DNA from: an uncultured Serinicoccus sp.
GTDB lineage: Bacteria; Actinomycetota; Actinomycetes; Actinomycetales; Dermatophilaceae
Direction: 5' to 3'
NCBI RefSeq assembly: GCF_947500995.1
Contig: NZ_CANMUA010000001.1
Location: forward strand, 558,001 to 622,000
Length of the DNA stretch: 64,000 bases
Positions 32,249 through 39,393 of the stretch are shown in pieces (within the stretch, counting starts at the first letter, position 1; each line of letters starts with the position of its first letter). The notes below the pieces were generated by a model, which saw only the letters and a list, made by a program, of their open reading frames with translations, had not been told where the DNA came from and ran no database searches. The position numbers and the translations under genes are program-made.

Positions 32249-32278
32249 AGGTTACACAGGGGTGCCACCAAATGTCAC
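32249..32278 (-). promoter_or_regulatory. Promoter of the riboswitch-controlled NlpC/P60 gene
   Basis: -35 GTGACA (32278-32273), 18-base spacer, -10 TAACCT (32254-32249). Transcription would start near 32242, about 30 bases before the first conserved riboswitch block. Confidence 0.55.
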
Positions 32279-32320
32279 GCTCAGGTAACGACGGTGTGGA
32301 CGGCCCGTGACCCCGTCACC

Positions 32321-32346
32321 CGTCGCAGGGCACCTGACCTGCGACG
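32321..32346 (-). terminator. Possible hairpin terminator after the DtxR-family gene
   Basis: Arms CGTCGCAGG (32321-32329) and CCTGCGACG (32338-32346) with an 8-base loop, about 40 bases beyond the DtxR-family stop. Confidence 0.55.
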
Positions 32347-32386
32347 ATGCCGAACCACTTGACCATTCTTCCAGGTAACGAGTGAG

Positions 32387-33094
32387 TCATCTCACAGCAA
32401 CATCGGCGCCGGTGACGACACAGAACACGTGCCCGGCCACGTCCTGCGGCAGGGACACGGCCTCCCCGTCGACGGCTCCGACGATGGTCCGCCCCTCCTC
32501 GCCCCAGATCTCCACGTCGGCCCCCGGGCGGATGCCGGAGTCGAGGAGCAGGCCCAGCACCTCGGGGTCCACCTGCACCGGTTCGCCCAGACGTGCGACC
32601 CGGGCCGTCGTGCGCCCGCCCCGCTCGGCGATCTCGCTGCTGGCCTCTCCGTCCGCCGCCGGGGCGTCGTCGCGCCCGAGCTCGGCGAGACCGGGCACCG
32701 GGTTGCCGTAGGGCGAGCTCGTGCCGTCCTCGACCAGCTCCAGGATGCGCCGCTCGACCTGCTCGCTCATGACGTGCTCCCACCGGCACGCCTCGTCGTG
32801 CACGAAGGCGGGGTCGAGGCCGATGACGTCGGTGAGCAGGCGCTCGGCGAGCCGGTGCTTGCGCATGACCCGCACGGCAGCGGTGCGCCCCGCCTCGGTG
32901 AGCACGAGGTGGCGGTCCTCGGCCAGCTCCAGCAGGCCGTCGCGCTCCATCCTCGCCACGGTCTGGGAGACCGTGGGACCCGACTGCCCCAGCCGCTCGG
33001 CGATCCGCGCCCGCATGGGCAGGACGCCGTCCTCCTCCAGCTCGAAGACGGTCTTGAGGTACATCTCCGTCGTGTCGATCAGATCGCCGCTCAC
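32387..33094 (-). CDS. DtxR/IdeR/MntR family metal-dependent regulator
   Basis: 235 residues: N-terminal winged helix (about 5-70, TTEMYLKTVFELEEDG...GQSGPTVSQTVARMERDGLL), metal-binding/dimer domain (about 71-140, with HRLAERLL, ACRWEHVMS and VERRIL, which supply the usual His/Glu/Cys ligands) and a C-terminal SH3/FeoA-like domain (about 165-235). It is expected to repress iron or manganese uptake genes when metal is plentiful. GTG 33094 follows TAGGAT by 6 bases (leaderless). I saw no clear DtxR box in this window. Confidence 0.92.
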   Translation of the reverse strand: MSGDLIDTTEMYLKTVFELEEDGVLPMRARIAERLGQSGPTVSQTVARMERDGLLELAEDRHLVLTEAGRTAAVRVMRKHRLAERLLTDVIGLDPAFVHDEACRWEHVMSEQVERRILELVEDGTSSPYGNPVPGLAELGRDDAPAADGEASSEIAERGGRTTARVARLGEPVQVDPEVLGLLLDSGIRPGADVEIWGEEGRTIVGAVDGEAVSLPQDVAGHVFCVVTGADVAVR

Positions 33095-33143
33095 GGCGCC
33101 ATCCTACGGTCGAGGTCCGACATCGCGTCCCGGTCGGCGGAGG

Positions 33144-33836
33144 TCACGGCTGGATCCGCCCGCGCCGCCAGGAGTCGGGCTCGTCCAGCCCGCCGGGCGC
33201 CACCCGGGTCCAGACCAGCCGGTCGTGCAGCCGGTTGCGCCGGCCGCCCCAGACCTCGACCCGCTCGGCCCGCACGCGATAGCCGCCCCAGTGGGCGGGC
33301 AGGGGCACGTCGTCGGCGTCGCCGGTGTCCGGCCAGCGCTCCTCGCACTGGCGGTATGCCTCCTCCAGCACCGCGCGGTCCGCCACCGGGTCGCTCTGGG
33401 CCGAGGCGTGGGCGCTGATCCGCGAGCCGTAGGGGCGGCTGCGGAAGTAGTCGGCGACGAGGTCGTGCTCCAGCGCCTCGGCATACCCCCGGAAGCGCAC
33501 GGCGCGGAACATCGAGGGCCAGGTCAGCGAGACCGCCACCGCGTCGTTCTCCCGCAGCTGCCGCCCCTTGGCCGAGGCGGTGCTGGTGAGGAACCCGGGG
33601 CCGCGGCCGTCCAGGAAGCGCATGAGCACGGTGCGGACGTCCGGCATACCGCTGCCGTCGACGGTGGCCACCGAGATGGCCGACGGCTCGGGCACGTCAC
33701 CCTGCTCCTGCTGCCGCGCGATCGCGGCGTCCAGCCACGCCTGCACCAGGGGCAGCGGCGCGTCCGGTGCGTCCGCCTCGACGATGCCCTCGCCGCTGTA
33801 GTCGGTGCGCCCGCCCAGGGCCGGCGTGCCGGTCAC
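33144..33836 (-). CDS. pdxH: Pyridoxamine 5'-phosphate oxidase
   Basis: 230 residues. It oxidises pyridoxine/pyridoxamine phosphate to pyridoxal phosphate using FMN. Visible motifs: MPDVRTVLMRFLDGRGPGFLT (about 64-84), SAKGRQLRENDAVAVSLTW (FMN site), VRFRGYAE, YFRSRPYGSRISAHASAQSDPV and the C-terminal WRRGRIQP. GTG 33836 overlaps the stop of the upstream small gene (GTGA). The next gene downstream (DtxR family) has its own promoter. Confidence 0.95.
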   Translation of the reverse strand: MTGTPALGGRTDYSGEGIVEADAPDAPLPLVQAWLDAAIARQQEQGDVPEPSAISVATVDGSGMPDVRTVLMRFLDGRGPGFLTSTASAKGRQLRENDAVAVSLTWPSMFRAVRFRGYAEALEHDLVADYFRSRPYGSRISAHASAQSDPVADRAVLEEAYRQCEERWPDTGDADDVPLPAHWGGYRVRAERVEVWGGRRNRLHDRLVWTRVAPGGLDEPDSWRRGRIQP

Positions 33837-34228
33837 CGCTTGCCCCGTCGGGGCAGGTGCACGGTGCGGCGCAGCTCGTCCGGGGTCTGCCGCTTGCCCG
33901 GGTCGGCGTTGAGCAGCAGGGTGTCGAAGGCGGCGTCGGTGTGCGGGTGGACCCCCACCGGCTCGTTGCGCGAGAACACCACCCAGTAGGGGTGGCCCCG
34001 GTGGAAGACCTGCTGCAGCGACCCGTCCACCACGGTGTCGGCGTGCGCCATCGCGTGCTTGCGCGGGTTGGTGCGCGCCTTGGAGGCCTGGTCCTGCACG
34101 AACTTCGTCGCCGGCTCGCGCTGCTTGAGGATCTGGTCCACCACCTGGGGGCCGTACTTCTGGGCCAGGGCGTAGACGACCGGACCGTACTTGATCGCCT
34201 GCTTGGCCAACCGTGTCTTGCCAGCCAC
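33833..34228 (-). CDS. Conserved hypothetical protein upstream of pdxH
   Basis: 131 residues, basic and soluble-looking. KTRLAKQAIKYGPVVYALAQKYGPQVVDQILKQREPA is helical, and the C-terminal half (HRGHPYWVVFSRNEPVGVHPHTDAAFDTLLLNADPGKR) is strand-rich. I do not recognise a named family, though such proteins occur in actinobacteria. GTG 34228 has a strong AGGAGGA ribosome site. It is the first gene of a pair with pdxH. Confidence 0.75.
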   Translation of the reverse strand: MAGKTRLAKQAIKYGPVVYALAQKYGPQVVDQILKQREPATKFVQDQASKARTNPRKHAMAHADTVVDGSLQQVFHRGHPYWVVFSRNEPVGVHPHTDAAFDTLLLNADPGKRQTPDELRRTVHLPRRGKR

Positions 34229-34289
34229 GGGTCCTCCTGCGGGTCTCGGGGTGCGCTGCCAGCCTAGGCGGTGCACCGGTGTCGATAGG

Positions 34290-36116
34290 TCAACGCCCGA
34301 CGGCATACCCCTGCATCCCGCGCGGGTTGGCCGCGGCGCCGAGCACGCCGGTGTCCGGGTCGCGGCTGACCGCGCACATCCGCCCGAGGCTCCACGGTCC
34401 CTGGTCGAGCACCTCGTGGCCGCGTGACCGCAGCCCGTCCACCACCTCCTCGCCGAGGCGGGACTCGGCGACGAGGACGCCGGGCTCGCTGGCGCGGGGG
34501 TGGAAGGAGCCGGGGAAGCTCGTCGTGTGCACGTTGGGGGCGTCCACGGCCTCCTGCAGCCCGAGCCCGCCGACGAGGTGGCGCAGCAGGAAGACGCTCT
34601 GCCACTGGTCCTGCTGGTCGCCGCCGGGGGTGCCGCAGGCGAGCACGGGTATGCCGTCGCGCAGGACCATGGTCGGCGTGAGGGTGGTCCGGGGACGCCG
34701 CCCGGGGACCAGCGAGCTGGGCAGCCCCTGCTCGAGCCACATCATCTGCAACCGGCTGCCCAGCGCGAACCCCAGCTCGGGGATGAACGGGCTGGACTGC
34801 AGCCAGCCTCCGCTCGGGGTCGCCGAGACGAGCATGCCCCAGCGGTCGACGACGTCCACGTGGCACGTGTCGCCGCGGGTGACGCCGTCGCGCTGGACCG
34901 TGGGCTCCCCGGCCGTGGCGTCGCCGGGCTCCACCTCGGCCCCCTCGGTCTGCCGGGCCTGGGCCGCGACCCGCGGGGTGCGGCCACCGGGCGACCCCGG
35001 GCGCAGCTCGCGCGAGGCCTGGGCGGAGATGAGCGCGGCCCGCTGGGCGAGGTAGTCCTGGGCCAGCAGCTCGGCCACGGGCACGTGGACCTCGGAGCCC
35101 TCCTCGGCGCTGTCCCCGAACCACGCCTCCCGGTCGGCCATGGCCAGCTTCCAGGACTCGACGAGGGTGTGCACGCCCTCGACCGTGTCCAGGTCGACGT
35201 CGGCCCCCGGCCCGCCGGCGGCCTCGTCGACCATGGCGAGCACCTGCAGCAGCGCCGGTCCCTGGCCCCACGGACCGGTCTTGGCGATCGTGTGCCCGCG
35301 CCACTGCGTGGTGACGGCGTCCTCCCAGGTCGCCTCGAAGGAGGCGACGTCGTCGGCGGTGATCACGCCGGGGAGCACGGCGCCGCCGCTGTGCCGGAAG
35401 GCGCGCTCGGCGAAGGCCCCGACGGCCTCGGCGACGAAGCCCTGCCGCCATGCCCGCAGCACCGCGTCGATGCCACCCTCCCGGGTGGCTCCTCCCTGCA
35501 CGGCGGCCTGCTCCTCCGCGAGCAGCCGCTCCAGGGTGTCCGCCCACGCCGGGTTGGTGACGAGGCTGCCCGGCTCTGGCGGCGCGCCGTCGACGAGCCA
35601 CTGCTCGGCGGAGGTGTGCCAGTCGTCGGTGAAGAGCTCGGCCACCGAGGCGATGGTCGCGCTCACCCGCGGCAGGACCGGGTGGCCGTGCCGCGCGTAG
35701 TGCAGCGCCGGCTCCAGGGCCTGCCGGGCGCTCATCGTGCCCCGGTCGCGCAGCAGGGTGAGCCACGCGTCGACCGCCCCCGGCACGGCGGTGGCCAGCG
35801 GCCCGGACCCGGGGACCCGGTCCAGCCCCGCCTGGGCGAAGTGCTCCGGGGTGGCGCCCGCGGGGGCGGGCCCCTGCCCGCACAGCACCCGCGGGGTCGG
35901 GTCGTCCACGGAGGAGACGATGAGCGGCAGGTCACCGCCCGGCCCGTTGAGGTGGGGCTCGACGACCTGCAGGACGAAGCCGGCGGCGACCGCCCCGTCG
36001 GCGGCGTTGCCGCCGAGCTCGAGCATCCGCATACCGGCCGAGGACGCGGTCCAGTGCGTGCTCGACACCATGCCGAAGGTGCCGCTGAGGGTGGGGCGCG
36101 TGGTGAACGTCGTCAT
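34290..36116 (-). CDS. ggt: Gamma-glutamyltransferase family protein
   Basis: 608 residues. NAADGAVAAGFVLQVVEPHLNGPGGDLPLIV (about 36-66) is the family N-terminal block. GDTCHVDVVD near residue 410 supplies the Thr nucleophile at the autocleavage point (HTTH in many relatives). RRPRTTLTPTMVLRDG and CGTPGGDQQDQWQ are small-subunit motifs. It hydrolyses or transfers gamma-glutamyl groups, as from glutathione or related thiols. No signal peptide, so possibly cytoplasmic. It starts 5 bases after a tiny membrane-protein ORF and shares the marR-MFS operon. Confidence 0.9.
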   Translation of the reverse strand: MTTFTTRPTLSGTFGMVSSTHWTASSAGMRMLELGGNAADGAVAAGFVLQVVEPHLNGPGGDLPLIVSSVDDPTPRVLCGQGPAPAGATPEHFAQAGLDRVPGSGPLATAVPGAVDAWLTLLRDRGTMSARQALEPALHYARHGHPVLPRVSATIASVAELFTDDWHTSAEQWLVDGAPPEPGSLVTNPAWADTLERLLAEEQAAVQGGATREGGIDAVLRAWRQGFVAEAVGAFAERAFRHSGGAVLPGVITADDVASFEATWEDAVTTQWRGHTIAKTGPWGQGPALLQVLAMVDEAAGGPGADVDLDTVEGVHTLVESWKLAMADREAWFGDSAEEGSEVHVPVAELLAQDYLAQRAALISAQASRELRPGSPGGRTPRVAAQARQTEGAEVEPGDATAGEPTVQRDGVTRGDTCHVDVVDRWGMLVSATPSGGWLQSSPFIPELGFALGSRLQMMWLEQGLPSSLVPGRRPRTTLTPTMVLRDGIPVLACGTPGGDQQDQWQSVFLLRHLVGGLGLQEAVDAPNVHTTSFPGSFHPRASEPGVLVAESRLGEEVVDGLRSRGHEVLDQGPWSLGRMCAVSRDPDTGVLGAAANPRGMQGYAVGR

Positions 36117-36121
36117 ACCGC

Positions 36122-36205
36122 TCAGCCCAGCGTCGCGAGGACGGGGACGAGGATGAGGGCGGCCAGGGCCACCAGGACGACGACGCGACGGGTTCGGGCG
36201 CTCAT
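36122..36205 (-). CDS. 27-residue single-helix membrane microprotein
   Basis: ATG 36205 overlaps the MFS stop by one base (TGATG), and its TGA is 5 bases before the ggt ATG, so the reading frame fills the gap exactly. The product is a basic head (MSARTRR) followed by one hydrophobic helix VVVLVALAALILVPVLATLG. Position and composition argue for a real gene. Function unknown; it could be a transporter accessory peptide or only a coupling ORF. Confidence 0.6.
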   Translation of the reverse strand: MSARTRRVVVLVALAALILVPVLATLG

Positions 36206-37485
36206 CAGACCACCTTCTCAGGGAGGGGCTCGGTCATGCGCACCAGGTAGACCGGGCGCGGCCAGGTGGCGCGGAAGCGCAGCCGCAGCTGGTCGTGGCG
36301 CATGAGGTAGAGGGTCGCCAGCACCGCCGTGCCGCCGCACATGAGGGTGGCGATGAGCACGGTCGGGCGGGCGCCGAACTGCTCGGCGAACCAGCCGAGG
36401 AACGGCGAGCCCACCGGGGTGCCGCCCATGAAGACGGCCATGTAGAGCGCCATCACCCGGCCGCGCACCGCCTGGTCGACGGTGAGCTGCACCATGGCGT
36501 TGGCGCTGACCATGACGGTGAGCGCGCAGAGCCCGGTCGGCACGAGCAGGATCGTGTATGCCGTGAAGCTCGGCGCGAACGCGAGCGCGCCGGTGAGGAC
36601 GGCGAAGGCGAAGAGGGACCCGAGCAGGAGCCGCCACCGCGGACGCTCCCGCCGGGCGGCCATGAGGGCCCCCGCGAGGGAGCCGATCGCCATGACCGAG
36701 CCGGTGATCCCGAAGTCGGTGACGCCCTTGCCGAAGACCTGGGTGGACATCAGGGCGTTGAAGATCTGGAAGTTCATCCCGAACGTGCCGTGCATGAAGG
36801 CGACGACGAGGATGAGCATGATGTCCGGTCGGCCGCGCACGTAGGCGATGCCCTCGCGGACCCGGCCGCGCGGTCCGGTGCGCGGCTTGCTCGTGAGCTG
36901 GCGCGGGTCCATCGCCAGCAGGGCCACGATGACGGCGACGAAGGTCAGCGCGTTGAGCAGCAGGGTGGGGCCGGTGCCGAAGGCAGCGATGAGCAGGCCC
37001 GCGACGCCCGGCCCGAGCAGCCGCCCGGAGTGGAAGGAGGCGGAGTTGAGGCCGACGGCGTTGGTGAGCTGCGCCTTGGGCACCATCTCGGAGACGAAGG
37101 ACTGCCGGGCGGGGGCGTCCACGGCGGCGGCGGTGCCGGACAGGAAGGCCAGCACGAACATGTGCCACAGCTCCATGTGCCCGGTGAGCACGGCCACGCC
37201 CATGACCACGCCGAAGAAGGCCATGGCCGACTGGCTGACGAGCATGACGGAGCGCTTGGAGAAGTTGTCGCTGATGGCCCCCGCGAAGGGCGTGAAGAGC
37301 AGGATGGGCAGGAACTGCAGGCCGGTGACGATGCCGAGGGCCTGCGCCGAGTTGTCGGTGAGCTCGGTGAGCACCACCCAGTCCTGGGCCACCCGGCCCA
37401 TCCAGGTGCCGGTGTTGGAGATAATGGCGCCGGTGGCGTAGATCCGGTAGTTGCGCACCGACAGCGCGGAGAACATCGCGCTCAC
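36205..37485 (-). CDS. MFS transporter in a marR-led operon
   Basis: 426 residues, about 12 transmembrane helices. It opens MFSALSVRNYRIYATGAIISNTGTWM, matching the enterobactin exporter-like (EntS/MFS_3) subgroup; ISDNFSKRSVMLVSQ is the loop 2-3 motif and AVDAPARQSFVSEMVP the loop 4 motif of that subgroup. Likely a drug or small-molecule exporter. GTG 37485 overlaps the marR stop (GTGA), so the regulator probably controls it directly. Confidence 0.9.
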   Translation of the reverse strand: MSAMFSALSVRNYRIYATGAIISNTGTWMGRVAQDWVVLTELTDNSAQALGIVTGLQFLPILLFTPFAGAISDNFSKRSVMLVSQSAMAFFGVVMGVAVLTGHMELWHMFVLAFLSGTAAAVDAPARQSFVSEMVPKAQLTNAVGLNSASFHSGRLLGPGVAGLLIAAFGTGPTLLLNALTFVAVIVALLAMDPRQLTSKPRTGPRGRVREGIAYVRGRPDIMLILVVAFMHGTFGMNFQIFNALMSTQVFGKGVTDFGITGSVMAIGSLAGALMAARRERPRWRLLLGSLFAFAVLTGALAFAPSFTAYTILLVPTGLCALTVMVSANAMVQLTVDQAVRGRVMALYMAVFMGGTPVGSPFLGWFAEQFGARPTVLIATLMCGGTAVLATLYLMRHDQLRLRFRATWPRPVYLVRMTEPLPEKVV

Positions 37486-37958
37486 CGGCCCTCCCCCCGG
37501 CGGGCCGTGCGGTCGCCCGCCCGGTCGGCCTCGAGGATCTGCTCGACGAGGTCCGTGGCCCGGCGCAGCAGGGCGCGGTCCTGCTCGCTCAGCCCCTCGA
37601 GCCGGGCGGCCATCCACGCGTCCCGGTGCTCGCGCTCGCGCTCGACGACCTCCCGGCCCTCCCCCGTCAGCGAGAGCCGGACCAGGCGACCGTCGTCGGC
37701 GTCGGGCGAGCGGACGACATACCCCTGGTCGGCGAGCTGGGCGACGCTGCGGCTCATGCTCGGCGCGCTCACCTGCTCGATCGCGGCCAGCTCGCCGAGG
37801 GTGCGCGGCTGCTCGTGCAGGCGCACCAGCACGCTGAAGTGGTGCGGGGCGATGGTGTTGTCGGCGTCGAAGCGCACCCGCCGCGCCACCCGCATGCAGG
37901 CGATGCGCAGGTCGTGCGCCAGGGCCGCGGTGGCGGGGTCCGGCGTGAGGTCAGGCAT
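37482..37958 (-). CDS. MarR family transcriptional regulator
   Basis: 158 residues with a winged helix (about 40-105: HFSVLVRLHEQPRTLGELAAIEQVSAPSMSRSVAQLADQGYVVRSPDADDGRLVRLSLTGEG split into helix, recognition helix and wing) and flanking dimer helices. Expected to repress its own operon with the MFS exporter and release DNA on binding a ligand. A 9-bp inverted repeat lies directly before the ATG, overlapping a TAAACT -10 box 9 bases upstream. Confidence 0.92.
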   Translation of the reverse strand: MPDLTPDPATAALAHDLRIACMRVARRVRFDADNTIAPHHFSVLVRLHEQPRTLGELAAIEQVSAPSMSRSVAQLADQGYVVRSPDADDGRLVRLSLTGEGREVVEREREHRDAWMAARLEGLSEQDRALLRRATDLVEQILEADRAGDRTARRGEGR

Positions 37959-37960
37959 AC

Positions 37961-37996
37961 GGTCGTTAGTTTAACTCATTACCTGACCTAACGACC
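37961..37996. promoter_or_regulatory. Palindromic operator/promoter of the marR-MFS operon
   Basis: GGTCGTTAG (37961-37969) and CTAACGACC (37988-37996) are exact inverted repeats 18 bases apart in an AT-rich patch (TTTAACTCATTACC) in otherwise GC-rich DNA. A minus-strand -10 TAAACT overlaps the inner edge of the first arm. The layout fits autoregulation by the adjacent MarR protein. Confidence 0.65.
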
Positions 37997-38073
37997 TGCC
38001 GAGGGGGTATGCCGTCGGCCCCGCTGCCCGTGGTCCGCCACCGACCTGCTGGCTGCCGTGGGGACGGCATGCC

Positions 38074-38112
38074 GTGCGCGGTCATGGCCCCGAGAGGGCC
38101 ACGGGCTCGCAC
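38074..38112. repeat. 39-bp palindromic repeat, copy 1 of the DUF559-flanking set
   Basis: Left arm GTGCGCGGT, then C, ATGGCCC, loop CGAGA, GGGCCAC and a degenerate right arm ending TCGCAC. It is located between the marR promoter and the DUF559 gene end. Confidence 0.75.
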
Positions 38113-38168
38113 AGCCTCCTGCCCTCACGTCCCGACACCGCCCCGGCTCAGCCCCAGCACGCACCTCC

Positions 38169-38207
38169 GTGCGCGGTCATGGCCCCGAGACGGCCACCAC
38201 CGCGCAC
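38169..38207. repeat. 39-bp palindromic repeat, copy 2 of the DUF559-flanking set
   Basis: Outer arms GTGCGCGGT (38169-38177) and ACCGCGCAC (38199-38207) pair perfectly; the inner arms are TGGCC and GGCCA. It is 34 bases from the stop of the DUF559 gene and could act as its terminator. Confidence 0.8.
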
Positions 38208-38241
38208 AGCCGCTCGCCCGCAGTGCCGCACAACGGGTGGC

Positions 38242-39207
38242 CTACGGGGACACCAGCCTCGCGTCGGTGGTGAAGGCGCAGCTCGGCGAGCAGGGCCCCG
38301 GCCGGCCGTCCCAGCCGTGTCGCCGCTGCACCAGTGCCACCTCGACCGCGAGCTCGCACGGGTGCAGGACGACATCGCTCCAGCCGGCCCGGAGCATGGC
38401 CCGGCCCTGCACCAGGCCGTTGCGGTCGCGGGCCCGGTCGAGGTGCTCGCGGTCCGCGTGGAACAGCGCCCCGTCGATCTCGACCCCGACACCGCGCTCC
38501 GGGTCGAGCAGGTCGAGGTACTGCAGCCCCTCCGTGGGGGTGGCCCCTCGGGTGCCGACCAGCTCACCCGACGGGGCCACCGCCACCTGTGGGGTCATGG
38601 TGGGGAGCCCGTGGGGCCGCTCGACGTCGCGGACGTAGCGCCACTCCGCCACGCTGCCCAGGCCCAGCTCGGCCGCCTCCAGCACCGTCTCGAGCTCGGC
38701 CCGCCGGGGATGGCTCGGGTGGTGGGCCAGCTCGGCCCGGAGCACGGCCGGGCTCGAGCGACCCGGCCGGCAGGCCCGCAGCAGCAGGGCCACCATCTCG
38801 TCGTCATCGGTCCGGGGCAGAGCCAGGACGTCGAGGACGCTCTGGTGCAGCCCGCTCACGGGGATGCCGGAGCGGACCGCCCGGGTCAACCGCCGTCGAC
38901 GGCGCACCCGGACACCACGCAGGTCCGCGCGCAGGGTGCGGGCGGCCGGGATCGCGACGGTGATGACCGGCGGCCGACGGTCGCTGAGGCCCCACAGTGG
39001 CAGGGCGCACTCCTCGCTCGCGACGGCTCCCGGGCCGGCGGCCAGCACCGCTGCCGCCACGCGCTCCTGCCAGACGATGGGTCCGGAATGGGTGAGGTAG
39101 ACCCCGCGGTGCATCACCTGCCACTGCCTCCGGGCGAGCAGGCCGCGGACCTGCTTGGCCGACCGCCCGGCCGCCAGCGCCTGCTTCCTCGTCACGACCC
39201 CCTGCAC
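38242..39207 (-). CDS. AbiEi-like N-terminal plus DUF559 (Vsr-like fold) protein
   Basis: 321 residues. The N-terminus VVTRKQALAAGRSAKQVRGLLARRQWQVMHRGVYL (about 4-38) is a winged-helix AbiEi/type IV antitoxin-like start. The C-terminal third carries the DUF559 endonuclease-like pattern VGVEIDGALFHADREHLDRARDRNGL, with E and D in the EID position and a conserved DR. No toxin gene of the AbiEii type is adjacent. GTG 39207 was chosen for the match to the conserved start; CAGGCT 6 bases upstream could be a -10 box. Copies of a 39-bp palindrome lie on both sides. Role unknown. Confidence 0.78.
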   Translation of the reverse strand: MQGVVTRKQALAAGRSAKQVRGLLARRQWQVMHRGVYLTHSGPIVWQERVAAAVLAAGPGAVASEECALPLWGLSDRRPPVITVAIPAARTLRADLRGVRVRRRRRLTRAVRSGIPVSGLHQSVLDVLALPRTDDDEMVALLLRACRPGRSSPAVLRAELAHHPSHPRRAELETVLEAAELGLGSVAEWRYVRDVERPHGLPTMTPQVAVAPSGELVGTRGATPTEGLQYLDLLDPERGVGVEIDGALFHADREHLDRARDRNGLVQGRAMLRAGWSDVVLHPCELAVEVALVQRRHGWDGRPGPCSPSCAFTTDARLVSP

Positions 39208-39269
39208 GGGTCCAGCCTGACAGTGCGGCGACGTCCTTGGGCCCGTCGTCCACAGGGCACCCTCCCGCC

Positions 39270-39339
39270 GTGCACGGTCGTGGCCCCCAGAGGGCCACAG
39301 GTGCGCACAGTCATGGCCCCGAGGTGGCCTCCAGCCGCT
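39270..39339. repeat. 39-bp palindromic repeat (39270-39308) with an overlapping partial copy
   Basis: The full copy has left arm GTGCACGGT, inner arms GTGGCCC and GGGCCAC around CCAGA, and right arm GTGCGCAC. Those last 8 bases are reused as the start of a partial copy (39301-39339) with TGGCCCC and GTGGCC. It lies just upstream of the DUF559 gene. Confidence 0.75.
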
Positions 39340-39352
39340 CCACCCACCCGCC

Positions 39353-39391
39353 GTGCGCGGTCGTGGCCCCCAGAGGGCCACGGGGGCGCAC
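39353..39391. repeat. 39-bp palindromic repeat before the purine permease stop
   Basis: GTGCGCGGT, C, GTGGCCC, loop CCAGA, GGGCCAC and a right arm ending GGCGCAC. It ends 2 bases before the permease stop codon, so on the minus strand it is a hairpin directly after that gene. Confidence 0.8.
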
Positions 39392-39393
39392 GG

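Noticed and set aside
38242-39207. AbiE-type toxin-antitoxin system
   Set aside because: The N-terminus resembles AbiEi but no AbiEii nucleotidyltransferase toxin gene lies on either side; the neighbours are marR and a purine permease.
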